Below, piece by piece: positions 9,093 through 17,308 of a DNA stretch of 64,000 nt. The notes under the pieces were generated by a model that saw only the letters and a list, made by a program, of their open reading frames with translations, had not been told where the DNA came from and made no database searches. Source of the stretch: Fructobacillus evanidus (lineage in GTDB: Bacteria; Bacillota; Bacilli; Lactobacillales; Lactobacillaceae); contig NZ_CAUZLM010000001.1 of the NCBI RefSeq assembly GCF_963580165.1, positions 186,001 through 250,000 on the forward strand. Direction: 5' to 3'. Position 1 is the first letter of the stretch; each line of letters opens with the position of its first letter. A program made the translations under genes and the position numbers.

Positions 9093-12068
9093 ATGAAGAA
9101 AATCAGTAAAAACAGTTGGCGGTCGTTACTTATTGAAACGGCGGTTTTCGGTACGATAACGTTTATGGCACCGGTAGTTTTAACAGACCATGCTAGTGCT
9201 GATAGTGCCAATGACAGTACTCAACAAGGAAAGATGTCCGATACGATTGAACAATCAAAAACGAACGCCACTACACCGTCAATTAATACATCAACGGGCA
9301 CAGCAGATTCAGCGAAGTCAACGACAGCAGTCCAATCGATTAATGACCAGTCTGATTCTGGGACAGCGACGGAGCTGGTATCACCTGAGTCGACTACTGA
9401 TAGCAAAAGTACTGCAGCTTCGGCTGTGACCAATCAAAAAAATCAGGTTGTTAGCTCGCCAACAGCGACGTCACAAACTGCACAGCAAAGTCAACAATCA
9501 AGTGCGTCAACGACATCGTCACAGAATAGCCAGCAAGGGAGTGCCCTCGGAGATGCGACACCAGCTGGAACTACTGCCAGTGGTACCTGGGGAACTGTTC
9601 CCTGGGCCTTTAATCAAACGAGTGGTGTGGTTACCTTAGGTTCTGGAACGGTGAGCGCTCAGAATCAAATTTTGGAGAAGGTTGTGCCAAATGCTCTCCA
9701 ATCTGTTAAGCAGATTCAAGTGACGGGGAATGTCCAAATTGTTGGTGATGCAACGGGACTGTTTAATATGCTGACAGCTTTGACCAGTTTTACTATTATG
9801 CCCGGTGGACACTTGGACACCAGTCAAACAACCAACATGTCGAACATGTTTGCTTTGGATTTTGCTTTGCCTTCAATTGATTTGAGTACTTGGGACATGA
9901 GTCACACTCAAGATATAGAAGGAATGTTTTCAAATGATAAAGTTTTGACCAATGTCACTGGTCTAGAAACGCGTGATTTGAGTGCAGTGACAAATGCGGG
10001 TGACGTCTTTTTGTCAACGCCATTGGCTAATCAAGGGACACTGAGTTGGAACAGTTGGCAATGGCTAACGGGCAATCATCCAGTAAAGGGATTGGCACGA
10101 AACGCGGATGTTCATTGGGGAACTGCAAAGGCTCATTATGATGCCCAAACACTTACTTTGACGGTCGGTTCTGCTGATGATGGCTCAGAAGGCGTTATTC
10201 CTTCCTCAAGTTTGACTAGTATCGGTCAGTTAAATCAGGAACAAATTCTTAAGATCGTTTTTACGAAACCAGTCAAGGTAGCTGGTCCGGGAACGTCAAC
10301 TTTTGCTGACTTTCCATATTTGAAAAGCATTGAAGGGGTGAATTTAGTTGATACCTCGCAGGTAACTGATTTTAGTAATTTCTTTGCAGGTAATCCTTTA
10401 TTAACAACCCTTGATTTGAGTAATTTGGATACACATAATGCAACGCAGATGTACGATATGTTTAATGCGGACAAGTCGTTAACCACACTTGATGTTTCAC
10501 ATTTCGATACCAGTAATGTGACGGATATGTGGGCGATGTTTGCTAACTTATATCGGTTACAGTCGATTACGGGGATTAATGGTCTCAATGTTAGCAAAGT
10601 GACGAACATGCATAATCTTTTCTATAATGATATGTCGCTTCAGAGCCTTGATTTGAGTTCCTGGAATGCCAAGGTGCAGTTAGCTCCCGGTGCAAAAAAG
10701 GACTTGAATGACGGGACTGGTGGCATGTTTGTTAATACGGTCAGCTTGAAGAGCCTTAATATTCGCAATTTAGATAATACTGCCGATAGCGCCCAAGAAA
10801 ATATGTTCACCATGAATGCTAGTTTGGTCGATAGTGCTACTTCGCCATTAAGTGCTAACCAATTTACTTCTCATCTGACAGAATTAACTACTGGCCCTAA
10901 GTTCATCATGAACAGCGAAAATGATTTGAATACAACGGTACCAAATACTATTTGGAACCGCTATGATAGTAATGGTCATTTGACGATTTTCGTGGGTAGT
11001 GCCATTAATACGGGGATGGCTAATCCAGGTGATTGGCAAGCTGGTCAGGCATATCGATTGGTTGATCAAGTAACGGGTCAACAAATTGGCGGCAACCATA
11101 TTATTCAGGGATTACCGGGCTCTCAAGTAACAGTTACTATTCCAGATAGTTACCGTTTAGTCAATACAAACTTGTATTATACTGACCAACCGGTTCAACA
11201 TACAAAGGTTGCTCAATTTATTTTGGCGAAGAATTTGGATATCAATAAACCCGTTATTCTTTATTTGATTAAAGAAGTACCGGTAACCGTCAACTTCGTT
11301 GATCATAACCAAACAATTGCTAGTTATCAAAAGACTGTTGATGAAGGAACTGATATGGATGTTTCCTCACAGTTGCCAAAGGGATATCAAGCTGCCGACA
11401 AGGCTGATTTAACTTTCCAGGTCGGAAATCAAGATTTGGTGTTGAATATTCCTGTCCTTACTGGATCGGAAATTCCTATGCCAAGTACAACGCCGACGTC
11501 AGGAACAGCAACGACACCAAGTTCGAGTTCAGCAACGCCGTCAAGCACGACACCAAGTTCGAGTTCGGTAACGCCGTCAAGCACGACACCAAGTTCGAGT
11601 TCAGCAACGTCGTCAAGCACGACACCAAGTTCGAATTCGGTCACGCCGTCAAGTACGACACCAAGTTCAAGTTCGGTAACGCCGTCAAGTACGACACCAA
11701 GTTCAAGTTCGGTAACGCCGTCAAGCACGACGCCAAGTTCGAGTTCGGTAACGCCGTCAAGTACGACACCAAGTTCAAGTTCGGTAACGCCGTCAAGCAC
11801 GACACCAAGTTCAAGTTCGGTAACGCCGTCAAGCACGACACCAAGTTCAAGTTCGGTAACGCCGTCAAGCACGACACCAAGTTCAAGTTCGGTAACGTCG
11901 TCAAGTACAACGGCAAGTTCGTCCATCACTGAAAGCAGAATGACAAAGTTTCAGTCAGTTTTGCCTGCAACTGGTAAGAAGCAAGGCTCTCAATCAGTAT
12001 TCTTAAATCTGCTAGCATTGATTGGTAGTGGTTTCGCAGCTCTGAAAATTTTTGGACGTAAACACTGA
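9093..12068 (+). CDS. LPXTG-anchored BspA/DUF285-repeat surface protein
   Basis: A secreted, cell-wall-anchored protein of 991 residues. A signal peptide spans 1-36 with an ASA cleavage site. Residues 37 to about 155 are a Ser/Thr/Gln-rich spacer. About 200-320 and 385-530 contain BspA-type leucine-rich units (MFxxxxSLTTLDVSHFDTSNVTDMWAMF pattern, DUF285). About 728-790 resembles a MucBP module (VTVNFVDHN). A Ser/Thr-rich stalk of 12-residue repeats follows to about 945. LPATG is at 957-961, then a hydrophobic span and RKH tail, for sortase A. Likely an adhesin binding mucin or host/plant matter. The start has GAGGGGTG at good spacing, and a terminator follows. Confidence 0.92.
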   Translation: MKKISKNSWRSLLIETAVFGTITFMAPVVLTDHASADSANDSTQQGKMSDTIEQSKTNATTPSINTSTGTADSAKSTTAVQSINDQSDSGTATELVSPESTTDSKSTAASAVTNQKNQVVSSPTATSQTAQQSQQSSASTTSSQNSQQGSALGDATPAGTTASGTWGTVPWAFNQTSGVVTLGSGTVSAQNQILEKVVPNALQSVKQIQVTGNVQIVGDATGLFNMLTALTSFTIMPGGHLDTSQTTNMSNMFALDFALPSIDLSTWDMSHTQDIEGMFSNDKVLTNVTGLETRDLSAVTNAGDVFLSTPLANQGTLSWNSWQWLTGNHPVKGLARNADVHWGTAKAHYDAQTLTLTVGSADDGSEGVIPSSSLTSIGQLNQEQILKIVFTKPVKVAGPGTSTFADFPYLKSIEGVNLVDTSQVTDFSNFFAGNPLLTTLDLSNLDTHNATQMYDMFNADKSLTTLDVSHFDTSNVTDMWAMFANLYRLQSITGINGLNVSKVTNMHNLFYNDMSLQSLDLSSWNAKVQLAPGAKKDLNDGTGGMFVNTVSLKSLNIRNLDNTADSAQENMFTMNASLVDSATSPLSANQFTSHLTELTTGPKFIMNSENDLNTTVPNTIWNRYDSNGHLTIFVGSAINTGMANPGDWQAGQAYRLVDQVTGQQIGGNHIIQGLPGSQVTVTIPDSYRLVNTNLYYTDQPVQHTKVAQFILAKNLDINKPVILYLIKEVPVTVNFVDHNQTIASYQKTVDEGTDMDVSSQLPKGYQAADKADLTFQVGNQDLVLNIPVLTGSEIPMPSTTPTSGTATTPSSSSATPSSTTPSSSSVTPSSTTPSSSSATSSSTTPSSNSVTPSSTTPSSSSVTPSSTTPSSSSVTPSSTTPSSSSVTPSSTTPSSSSVTPSSTTPSSSSVTPSSTTPSSSSVTPSSTTPSSSSVTSSSTTASSSITESRMTKFQSVLPATGKKQGSQSVFLNLLALIGSGFAALKIFGRKH
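11514..11925 (+). repeat. 36-bp tandem repeat encoding Ser/Thr-rich stalk
   Basis: About eleven units of 36 bp encode SSTTPSSSSVTP. Units differ by silent changes (AGC/AGT, GAG/AAG variants) and rare substitutions (A for V, N for S). This is a coding minisatellite likely to vary in copy number by slippage and so alter stalk length. The long minus-strand frames over this region are by-products of the repeat. Confidence 0.9.
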
Positions 12069-12098
12069 TTTATAAAGTAAATCGCGTGTCATAGATAG

Positions 12099-12127
12099 GA
12101 AGACCGGTGGCTAGACCGGTCTTTTTT
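12099..12127 (+). terminator. Terminator after surface protein
   Basis: AAGACCGGT and ACCGGTCTT form a 9-bp stem with a 6-base loop, followed by TTTTT. Confidence 0.9.
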
Positions 12128-12140
12128 TGAACAAAAAACT

Positions 12141-12169
12141 TTGACAAATACTTGAAATCTTTTTATAAT
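12141..12169 (+). promoter_or_regulatory. Consensus sigma-70 promoter of dnaG-rpoD
   Basis: TTGACA (12141-12146) and TATAAT (12164-12169) match consensus exactly with a 17-base spacer. It fits constitutive expression of the replication/transcription operon. Confidence 0.92.
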
Positions 12170-12232
12170 AGTAGACAACATTGTATTGGGTAGAAGTACG
12201 GACTGGCGTAGTTACCAGTTTGAAGGAGGCTT

Positions 12233-14167
12233 ATGGCAGAACGGATTCCACAAAGTGTAATCGATGAAGTTCGGTCGCAAACCAACATCGTCGATGTGAT
12301 TCAAAATTATACCCAGTTAGTGAAACGCGGTCGTGAATGGAACGGGTCTTGTCCGTTCCATGAGGACCGTCGTCCTTCACTCTTTGTTGATGATAAAAAG
12401 CAGGTTTTCCATTGTTTCTCCTGTGGGCGTTCAGGAACTGTTTTTTCATTTTTAATGGAAAAAGAGGGTTATACCTACCCAGAGGCTGTCTTATCCTTGG
12501 CTAAGGATCTTAATTTATCTGGTTTAGATAAGTATCAGGGACAGCCTTCCGCTCGCCAGGAACAGTTCGCCGCAATTTTTGATTTATATCAAAATGCTGA
12601 ACGGTTGTATACGCATATTTTGTTAAATACAACGGCGGGTGAACAGGCTTTGGCCTACCTGCATGATGATCGTAAACTCGATGACGAGACCATCAAACGT
12701 TATGGTTTGGGTTTTGTCCCATCGAACAATGTGTTGCTGGCCTATGCCAAGGAACATAATTTGGCCGATAAGCTCCTCCTAGAGAGTCAACTGTTTATTG
12801 ACCAGGATGGTGAAATCAGTCGTGACCGCTTTAACAACCGGATCGTTTGGCCAATTAAGGATGTCAGGGGTCAGGTTCGGGGCTTTTCCGGTCGATCACT
12901 CGATCCAAATAATCCAGCTAAGTATATGAACTCACCAGAGTCGCCCTTCTTTAATAAAGGAAACTTGCTGTATAACTTTGATCAAGCAAAACCGGCTATT
13001 CGGGCTGGTCAACCGGCCATGATCTTTGAAGGTTTTATGGATGTGATTTCGGCCGCTCTGGCAGGAGCGACCGGTGCCGTTGCCACAATGGGGACGGCAT
13101 TGACTGAACATCATGTGACTGATTTAAGTAAAATCACGGATAAAATCCTCTTGGTCTATGATGGCGATGCGGCTGGGCAAAAAGCAGCTAAGCGTTCGAT
13201 ACCGTTAATTCGTCAGGTTGCCCCCCAAATTGAAATTGGGGTTGTTTCCTTACCGGATGGCCGTGATCCCGATGAGGTTCGGCGTGAACAGGGGTTAGAG
13301 GTTTTAAAGCAAGACCTTGACCACGGTGTTTTGACACCGACTGAATTTTTGATTCAAGCGGCTAAAAACGGTAAAAATCTTGAAAATCAGGTCCAGTACC
13401 TCGACTTTTTAAAGGAAGCATGGCCGATTTTGGCTGCGGCAAGTCCGGTTGAGCAGGATTATTTTTTACGGCAGTTTAGTGAAGAGTATGGCTCTGATTT
13501 TACGGCTCTTCAGCGAGAGTTCCAGGAATTTCTTGCTCATCGACCGGCACAGGCGGTTCAAAAATCGCCAGCAAAGAAGCAGTGGCGCAAGTCCCAGACC
13601 GACCAGAATAGTTGGTCGGATGACTCATGGCAACCGGATTATTCGGATGGCTTTGAATCATTAGCTGCTCTTGGTGAACCTACCAGTCCAACGGCTTCTG
13701 CCGATGATTTAGCCGGACATTTAAATGCCGGTTTAACACGGACTGAGCGGGCCGAGCAGGGGCTCTTAATGGCAATGATTAAGTCGCCGGCGGCCATGAA
13801 TGTGGTCAAGGGATTGCCTGACTTTGCCTTCGTCCATCCAGAATACCAACTGTTAATGATGCTTTATGAAGCATATACCAAACAGGGACAGCAAAGTTTT
13901 GATTTGGCCGGCTTTTTGGACTTTGTTCAAAAGCCTGATTTAAACCAAAAAATGATGGCAATCGACCGAGAATTTGGTACACTAGAAGTTCAACGGGATG
14001 CGGTTAATGACTACCTTCGCGTGATTATGAAAGAGGCTCCTTATGAAAGCCAAGTTGAGGCTTTGAATAAGAAGATTGCCTTGGCTAAAAATCAGCACGA
14101 TGAGATGGCCCTAATACAACTAGGGACAGAGTTAATTAACTTAAGAAGAAAGTATTCCCAGCAATAG
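12233..14167 (+). CDS. dnaG: DNA primase
   Basis: DnaG makes RNA primers at the replication fork. The 644-residue product has an N-terminal CHC2 zinc-binding domain (CPFHEDRRPS, then CFSC at about 40-65) and a TOPRIM core with EGFMD near 264 and DGDAAG near 306. The C-terminal part, beyond a linker at about 440-500, would bind the DnaB helicase. AAGGAGG stands 4 bases before ATG 12233. It is followed by rpoD after only 8 bases, the usual macromolecular-synthesis pairing in Firmicutes. Confidence 0.97.
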   Translation: MAERIPQSVIDEVRSQTNIVDVIQNYTQLVKRGREWNGSCPFHEDRRPSLFVDDKKQVFHCFSCGRSGTVFSFLMEKEGYTYPEAVLSLAKDLNLSGLDKYQGQPSARQEQFAAIFDLYQNAERLYTHILLNTTAGEQALAYLHDDRKLDDETIKRYGLGFVPSNNVLLAYAKEHNLADKLLLESQLFIDQDGEISRDRFNNRIVWPIKDVRGQVRGFSGRSLDPNNPAKYMNSPESPFFNKGNLLYNFDQAKPAIRAGQPAMIFEGFMDVISAALAGATGAVATMGTALTEHHVTDLSKITDKILLVYDGDAAGQKAAKRSIPLIRQVAPQIEIGVVSLPDGRDPDEVRREQGLEVLKQDLDHGVLTPTEFLIQAAKNGKNLENQVQYLDFLKEAWPILAAASPVEQDYFLRQFSEEYGSDFTALQREFQEFLAHRPAQAVQKSPAKKQWRKSQTDQNSWSDDSWQPDYSDGFESLAALGEPTSPTASADDLAGHLNAGLTRTERAEQGLLMAMIKSPAAMNVVKGLPDFAFVHPEYQLLMMLYEAYTKQGQQSFDLAGFLDFVQKPDLNQKMMAIDREFGTLEVQRDAVNDYLRVIMKEAPYESQVEALNKKIALAKNQHDEMALIQLGTELINLRRKYSQQ

Positions 14168-14175
14168 GAGATATA

Positions 14176-15465
14176 ATGGCAAAAATTTCAAGTTCAAGTA
14201 AAATTTCCGAAATTAAAGCTTACCTTGATGAGCAGCATATTGCTTACCATGGTCGGGCTCGTAAAGCGGAACTGTTGGCCTTAGCTGAAGGTAAGACGCC
14301 TGAAGAGGCGGCTGAAATTGCCAAGCAACCTGTTAAAAAGCCAGCCAAGAAGTCTGGCCCAATTAAGTCGGCTGCCTATGATAAGGCTGTTCGTGAATTG
14401 TTGAAGGAATACAAGCCGGCTAAGCAAATTCAATACCGTGAATTGTCTGAAAAGATTGCGGAACCTTTCCATCTGGATACTGAAAACATTGAACGTTTGA
14501 TGGAAAAGGTTGAAGATGCCGGTATCGCCATTGTTGACGAAAAGGGTGAGCCTGCACCGGAGGTTCTTCAAGCAAAGCAAAACAAGCCATCGAAGGATGA
14601 ATTGGATAACGCTGAGGATACTTCTGGTATTAAGATTAATGACCCCGTCCGGATGTATTTGAAGGAAATCGGTCGTGTCAACCTGTTGCAAGGTGACGAA
14701 GAAATCGAGATATCAAAGCGAATTGAAGCTGGGGATGAAGAAGCGAAGCAGGAATTAGCGGAAGCGAACTTGCGTTTGGTTGTCTCAATCGCTAAGCGTT
14801 ACGTTGGCCGTGGTATGCAATTCTTGGATTTGATTCAAGAAGGTAACATGGGCTTGATGAAGGCCGTTGATAAGTTCGATTACAAAAAAGGATTTAAGTT
14901 CTCGACTTATGCAACCTGGTGGATTCGTCAGGCCATTACACGTGCCATTGCTGACCAGGCCCGGACAATCCGAGTGCCAGTTCACATGGTTGAAACTATT
15001 AACAAGTTAATCCGAATTCAGCGTCAATTGCTGCAAGATTTGGGTCGTGAACCACTTCCTGAAGAAATTGGAGCTGAAATGGACTTGACGGCTGACAAGA
15101 TTCGTGAAATCTTGAAGATTGCTCAAGAACCCGTTTCATTGGAAACACCAATTGGTGAAGAGGATGACTCGCACTTGGGTGACTTCATCGAAGATAACGA
15201 AGCCGTTTCACCAGCGGATTCTGCTGCTTATGAGATGCTTCGTGACCAATTGGAGTCTGTCTTGGATACGCTGACTGACCGTGAAGAAAACGTTTTGCGT
15301 TTGCGTTTCGGTTTGGAAGACGGTCGGACACGGACTTTGGAAGAAGTTGGCCGCGTCTTCGGGGTTACCCGCGAACGGATTCGCCAGATTGAGGCCAAGG
15401 CGTTGCGCAAGTTGCGCCACCCATCACGCTCAAAGCACTTAAAGGATTTCATGGACGAAAACTAA
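14176..15465 (+). CDS. rpoD: RNA polymerase primary sigma factor RpoD (SigA)
   Basis: The housekeeping sigma factor, 429 residues. Region 1.2/2 begins with DPVRMYLKEIGRVNLL near 155. Regions 2.3-2.4 include KGFKFSTYATWWIRQAITRAI and region 4.2 the helix-turn-helix VGRVFGVTRERIRQIEAKAL. The first 40 residues (ISEIKAYLDEQHIAYHGRAR, then KAELLALAEG) look like a HeH/LEM-type helix-extended-helix motif placed before region 1.1, which is unusual for textbook RpoD. TAGGAG precedes ATG 14176. Cotranscribed with dnaG, with a terminator immediately after. Confidence 0.97.
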   Translation: MAKISSSSKISEIKAYLDEQHIAYHGRARKAELLALAEGKTPEEAAEIAKQPVKKPAKKSGPIKSAAYDKAVRELLKEYKPAKQIQYRELSEKIAEPFHLDTENIERLMEKVEDAGIAIVDEKGEPAPEVLQAKQNKPSKDELDNAEDTSGIKINDPVRMYLKEIGRVNLLQGDEEIEISKRIEAGDEEAKQELAEANLRLVVSIAKRYVGRGMQFLDLIQEGNMGLMKAVDKFDYKKGFKFSTYATWWIRQAITRAIADQARTIRVPVHMVETINKLIRIQRQLLQDLGREPLPEEIGAEMDLTADKIREILKIAQEPVSLETPIGEEDDSHLGDFIEDNEAVSPADSAAYEMLRDQLESVLDTLTDREENVLRLRFGLEDGRTRTLEEVGRVFGVTRERIRQIEAKALRKLRHPSRSKHLKDFMDEN

Positions 15466-15503
15466 GTTTTTAGTATCATAAATCAGTTAGAATACTTTTT
15501 ATT

Positions 15504-15530
15504 AGATTCGGTATTTTACCGAATCTTTTT
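15504..15530 (+). terminator. Terminator of dnaG-rpoD operon
   Basis: AGATTCGGTA and TACCGAATCT form a perfect 10-bp stem with loop TTT, followed by TTTT. Confidence 0.9.
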
Positions 15531-15581
15531 CATGTCAAGCACCAGCTAACCGGCTGGTAAGTTGGCACCAATTAAACAAGT

Positions 15582-15620
15582 AGCGGTTCATCAACCATCC
15601 CGCTTGAACAAAACTAGGAG
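15582..15620 (+). promoter_or_regulatory. preQ1-I riboswitch controlling queT translation
   Basis: AGCGG and CCGCT form the P1 stem with a loop starting UUC and containing AACC. The A-rich tail TTGAACAAAACTAGGAG follows. This matches the small class I preQ1 aptamer (stem, C-containing loop, tail of the form AACAAAACnAGG) as I recall it from Thermoanaerobacter and Bacillus examples. The end of the tail is also the Shine-Dalgarno AGGAG of queT, so preQ1 binding would hide it and repress translation. Placement directly before a QueT-family gene supports the call. A second hairpin (ACCAGC/GCTGGT, about 15541-15558) lies just upstream. Confidence 0.78.
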
Positions 15621-15626
15621 TACAAT

Positions 15627-16184
15627 ATGAACGATTTTAACCAAAAAACAACTTCCAAGGCGTTGGGCCTCACGTTAACAGCCGTTGTGGCTGCCCTTTA
15701 TGCGGCAATCACGATGCTGGTGGCACCCATCGGCTTTGGTCCTGTCCAATTACGTTTATCCGAAGGGTTGAACCATTTAGCTGCTTGGAATAAGCGCTAT
15801 ATTGTTGCCCTTGGTTTAGGGGTTTTGATTGCCAACATGGTTTCACCCTTGGGCTGGATTGATTGGGTCTTTGGAACATTGGGAACAGTGATTATGACTG
15901 GTTTGACTTACCTGCTGACTCGTAAGGTCGAAAAGCCATTGATCAAGATTATCATCTCAACGGTGGTTGTTTTGACGATTGGAATGGCGATTTTGGCGGC
16001 AGAATTTACTTTTGCCTTTGCCATTCACGCCCATGGGGCTTTCGCTCCTGACCACTCATCAGCCTCATTACTGGCTAACTGGCTTTCTTACTATGTTTCA
16101 TTAGTTCCGGGCGAATTGGTTTCCTTGGTCGTTGGTGGAATTGTCATCTACGCCTTGTCAAAGATCGTTAATTTAAAGAAATAA
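15627..16184 (+). CDS. queT: QueT transporter family protein (ECF substrate-binding S component for queuosine precursor)
   Basis: An integral membrane protein of 185 residues with about five or six hydrophobic spans. It carries the QueT/DUF988 signature GPVQLRLSEGLNHLAAWN near 34-51. Family members capture preQ1 or related precursors for the queuosine modification of tRNA, working with the shared ECF energizing module encoded elsewhere. ATG 15627 is set by AGGAG at 15616-15620, itself part of the preQ1 riboswitch. The stop overlaps the start of the next gene (TAATG). Confidence 0.9.
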   Translation: MNDFNQKTTSKALGLTLTAVVAALYAAITMLVAPIGFGPVQLRLSEGLNHLAAWNKRYIVALGLGVLIANMVSPLGWIDWVFGTLGTVIMTGLTYLLTRKVEKPLIKIIISTVVVLTIGMAILAAEFTFAFAIHAHGAFAPDHSSASLLANWLSYYVSLVPGELVSLVVGGIVIYALSKIVNLKK

Positions 16185-16924
16185 TGATTGAACAAAATTA
16201 TCACAATCAAAAAGTATTATTAACCGGTGCCGCTTCTGGCATCGGTTTTTGCCAAATGAAGACCTATTTAGCTGCCGGTGCCGAAGTCGTGGCGGTCGAT
16301 GTGCAAGAAATTGACTACGAGGACGTCCGCTTAACTAAAATTCAGGCTGATTTGGGCCAAAAAGAGGAACTTGATGCATTGGTAGAACAGTTTGCGTCAG
16401 AGGCAGAGGGCTTTGATATCTTCTTGAACACTGCTGGGATTTTGGATGGCTTTCAACCACTGCTAAATCAGGACCAAGCCACCATTGATCGCGTTCTTTC
16501 AATCAACCTGCAGCCGGCCATTGCCCTGACACAAGCCGTCTTACCAAAGATGATTCGTCAGGGACATGGTACCTTGGTTTACATGGCATCCATCGCCGGT
16601 CTGCAGGCTGGAGGCGGCGGTGCGGCTTACACCATGTCTAAACACGCTCTGATCGGTCTAACGAAGCAGGTGGCCTTTGATTACGCCAAAGATGGCATCA
16701 GGGCAAACGCGATTGCCCCAGGCGCGATTAAAACGCCGATGAATGCAGCTGATTTTGCGGGCGAGGGCAAGATGGCACAAGAAGTTGCCAAACAGACGCC
16801 AGCACAACGTTGGGCGGAACCACAAGAAGTTGCTGATTTGACCTTATACTTAACCAGTCCACAAGCGAGTTACGTGAACGGAACGGTTGTGACCTTCGAT
16901 GGTGGTTGGACACTTGGCCATTAA
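16184..16924 (+). CDS. SDR family NAD(P)-dependent oxidoreductase
   Basis: A classical short-chain dehydrogenase/reductase of 246 residues. The cofactor loop TGAASGIG is at about 14-21, NTAG replaces the usual NNAG, the catalytic Ser is in MASIAG, and YxxxK is YTMSK near 150. The C-terminal DGGW motif is typical. It resembles FabG-like 3-oxoacyl reductases but substrate cannot be inferred. Its ATG overlaps the queT stop by one base and lacks its own good ribosome binding site, so its translation probably depends on queT and hence on the preQ1 switch. Confidence 0.88.
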   Translation: MIEQNYHNQKVLLTGAASGIGFCQMKTYLAAGAEVVAVDVQEIDYEDVRLTKIQADLGQKEELDALVEQFASEAEGFDIFLNTAGILDGFQPLLNQDQATIDRVLSINLQPAIALTQAVLPKMIRQGHGTLVYMASIAGLQAGGGGAAYTMSKHALIGLTKQVAFDYAKDGIRANAIAPGAIKTPMNAADFAGEGKMAQEVAKQTPAQRWAEPQEVADLTLYLTSPQASYVNGTVVTFDGGWTLGH

Positions 16925-16975
16925 AATAATGAACATTTTTTAATAAAAAATCTATAAATACTATTAAATAAGGGT

Positions 16976-16987
16976 TTATGATATAAT
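16976..16987 (+). promoter_or_regulatory. Extended -10 promoter of the toxin transcript
   Basis: TTTATG followed by a single base and TATAAT (16982-16987) gives a TGn-type extended -10. No clear -35 is present. A start near 16994 would give a 5' leader of about 96 bases before the toxin ATG. Confidence 0.65.
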
Positions 16988-17010
16988 TTTTGTATAGCAA
17001 ACTAGTGAAG

Positions 17011-17055
17011 ATGGTGGCTACTCTGATAAAGGGGGTGGTGCTTATGGTGGAATAA
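17011..17055 (+). CDS. Short ORF in the toxin mRNA leader (14 residues)
   Basis: Encodes MVATLIKGVVLMVE. It lies within the leader of the toxin transcript and its first codons overlap the element GGTGGCTAC that can pair with the antisense RNA. Translation is uncertain because the upstream site (GTGAAG) is weak. It could couple to or expose the toxin ribosome binding site, as leader ORFs do in some type I systems. Confidence 0.3.
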   Translation: MVATLIKGVVLMVE

Positions 17056-17089
17056 CTGTAGACGCACATTCTTGGAAAGGAGAAGCCAG

Positions 17090-17197
17090 ATGCCCGTTAC
17101 GGACATCATCATGATACTATTGGCCTTTGGAATGTTCATTCTAAAGTTGATTAGTATTGTGATTGAGCTAATCGAAAAAATTGGCAATAAAAAATAA
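17090..17197 (+). CDS. Putative holin-like / type I toxin peptide (35 residues)
   Basis: The peptide starts MPVTDIIMILLAFGMF and ends with charged EKIGNKK, giving one membrane span of about 20 residues and a basic tail. This is the profile of the small holin-like toxins (Hol_Tox/Lpt group) common in Lactobacillaceae. AAAGGAG at 17076-17082 lies 7 bases before ATG 17090. The stop codon begins a hairpin terminator shared with antisense transcripts from the right. The layout of toxin, bidirectional terminator and convergent repeat-bearing RNA follows the par/Fst pattern. The family assignment rests on shape and layout, not on a search. Confidence 0.72.
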   Translation: MPVTDIIMILLAFGMFILKLISIVIELIEKIGNKK

Positions 17198-17308
17198 CTG
17201 TCTTCGCTTAGGCTAGCCTGACAGTTATTTTTCAAATAATAAATTAGGTAGCTACCGTTTTACGGGTTTGCTAGGGAAACGGTTGTTGAAGCAACCGTTT
17301 CTTTTTAT
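17186..17308 (-). ncRNA. Predicted antisense antitoxin RNA, module 1
   Basis: On the minus strand TGcTATAAT (complement of 17315-17323) is an extended -10 promoter. A transcript starting near 17308 would form a 10-bp hairpin (AAACGGTTG/CAACCGTTT). It then carries GTAGCTACC, able to pair with GGTGGCTAC in the toxin leader (17013-17021, one G-U), and ends at the shared terminator overlapping the toxin 3' end. This is the expected architecture of a type I antitoxin RNA. Its length and start are predictions. Confidence 0.55.
17196..17232. terminator. Bidirectional terminator between toxin and antisense RNA
   Basis: AACTGTC (17196-17202) and GACAGTT (17220-17226) form the outer stem and AGGCTAGCCT an inner palindrome. 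A T tract follows on the plus strand and an A tract precedes it, giving a U tract for transcripts on the minus strand. The hairpin overlaps the toxin stop codon. Confidence 0.8.

Noticed and set aside
11514..11925. 36-bp repeats of CRISPR-like unit length
   Set aside because: Units are contiguous with no spacers, stay in frame and encode a stalk; no cas genes are nearby.
11429..11929. Long minus-strand frame of regular ELGVVLDGVT repeats
   Set aside because: It is the mirror of the Ser/Thr repeat of the surface protein; the periodicity keeps it free of stops. No ribosome binding site or promoter supports it.
14281..14691. 136-residue minus-strand frame inside rpoD
   Set aside because: Lies wholly within a conserved essential gene, has no ribosome binding site, and has the composition of an antisense shadow.
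15541..15620. preQ1 class II riboswitch before queT
   Set aside because: The long class II helices and CGCGG-AUAA-CCGC hairpin are absent, while the short stem and AACAAAACTAGG tail match class I.
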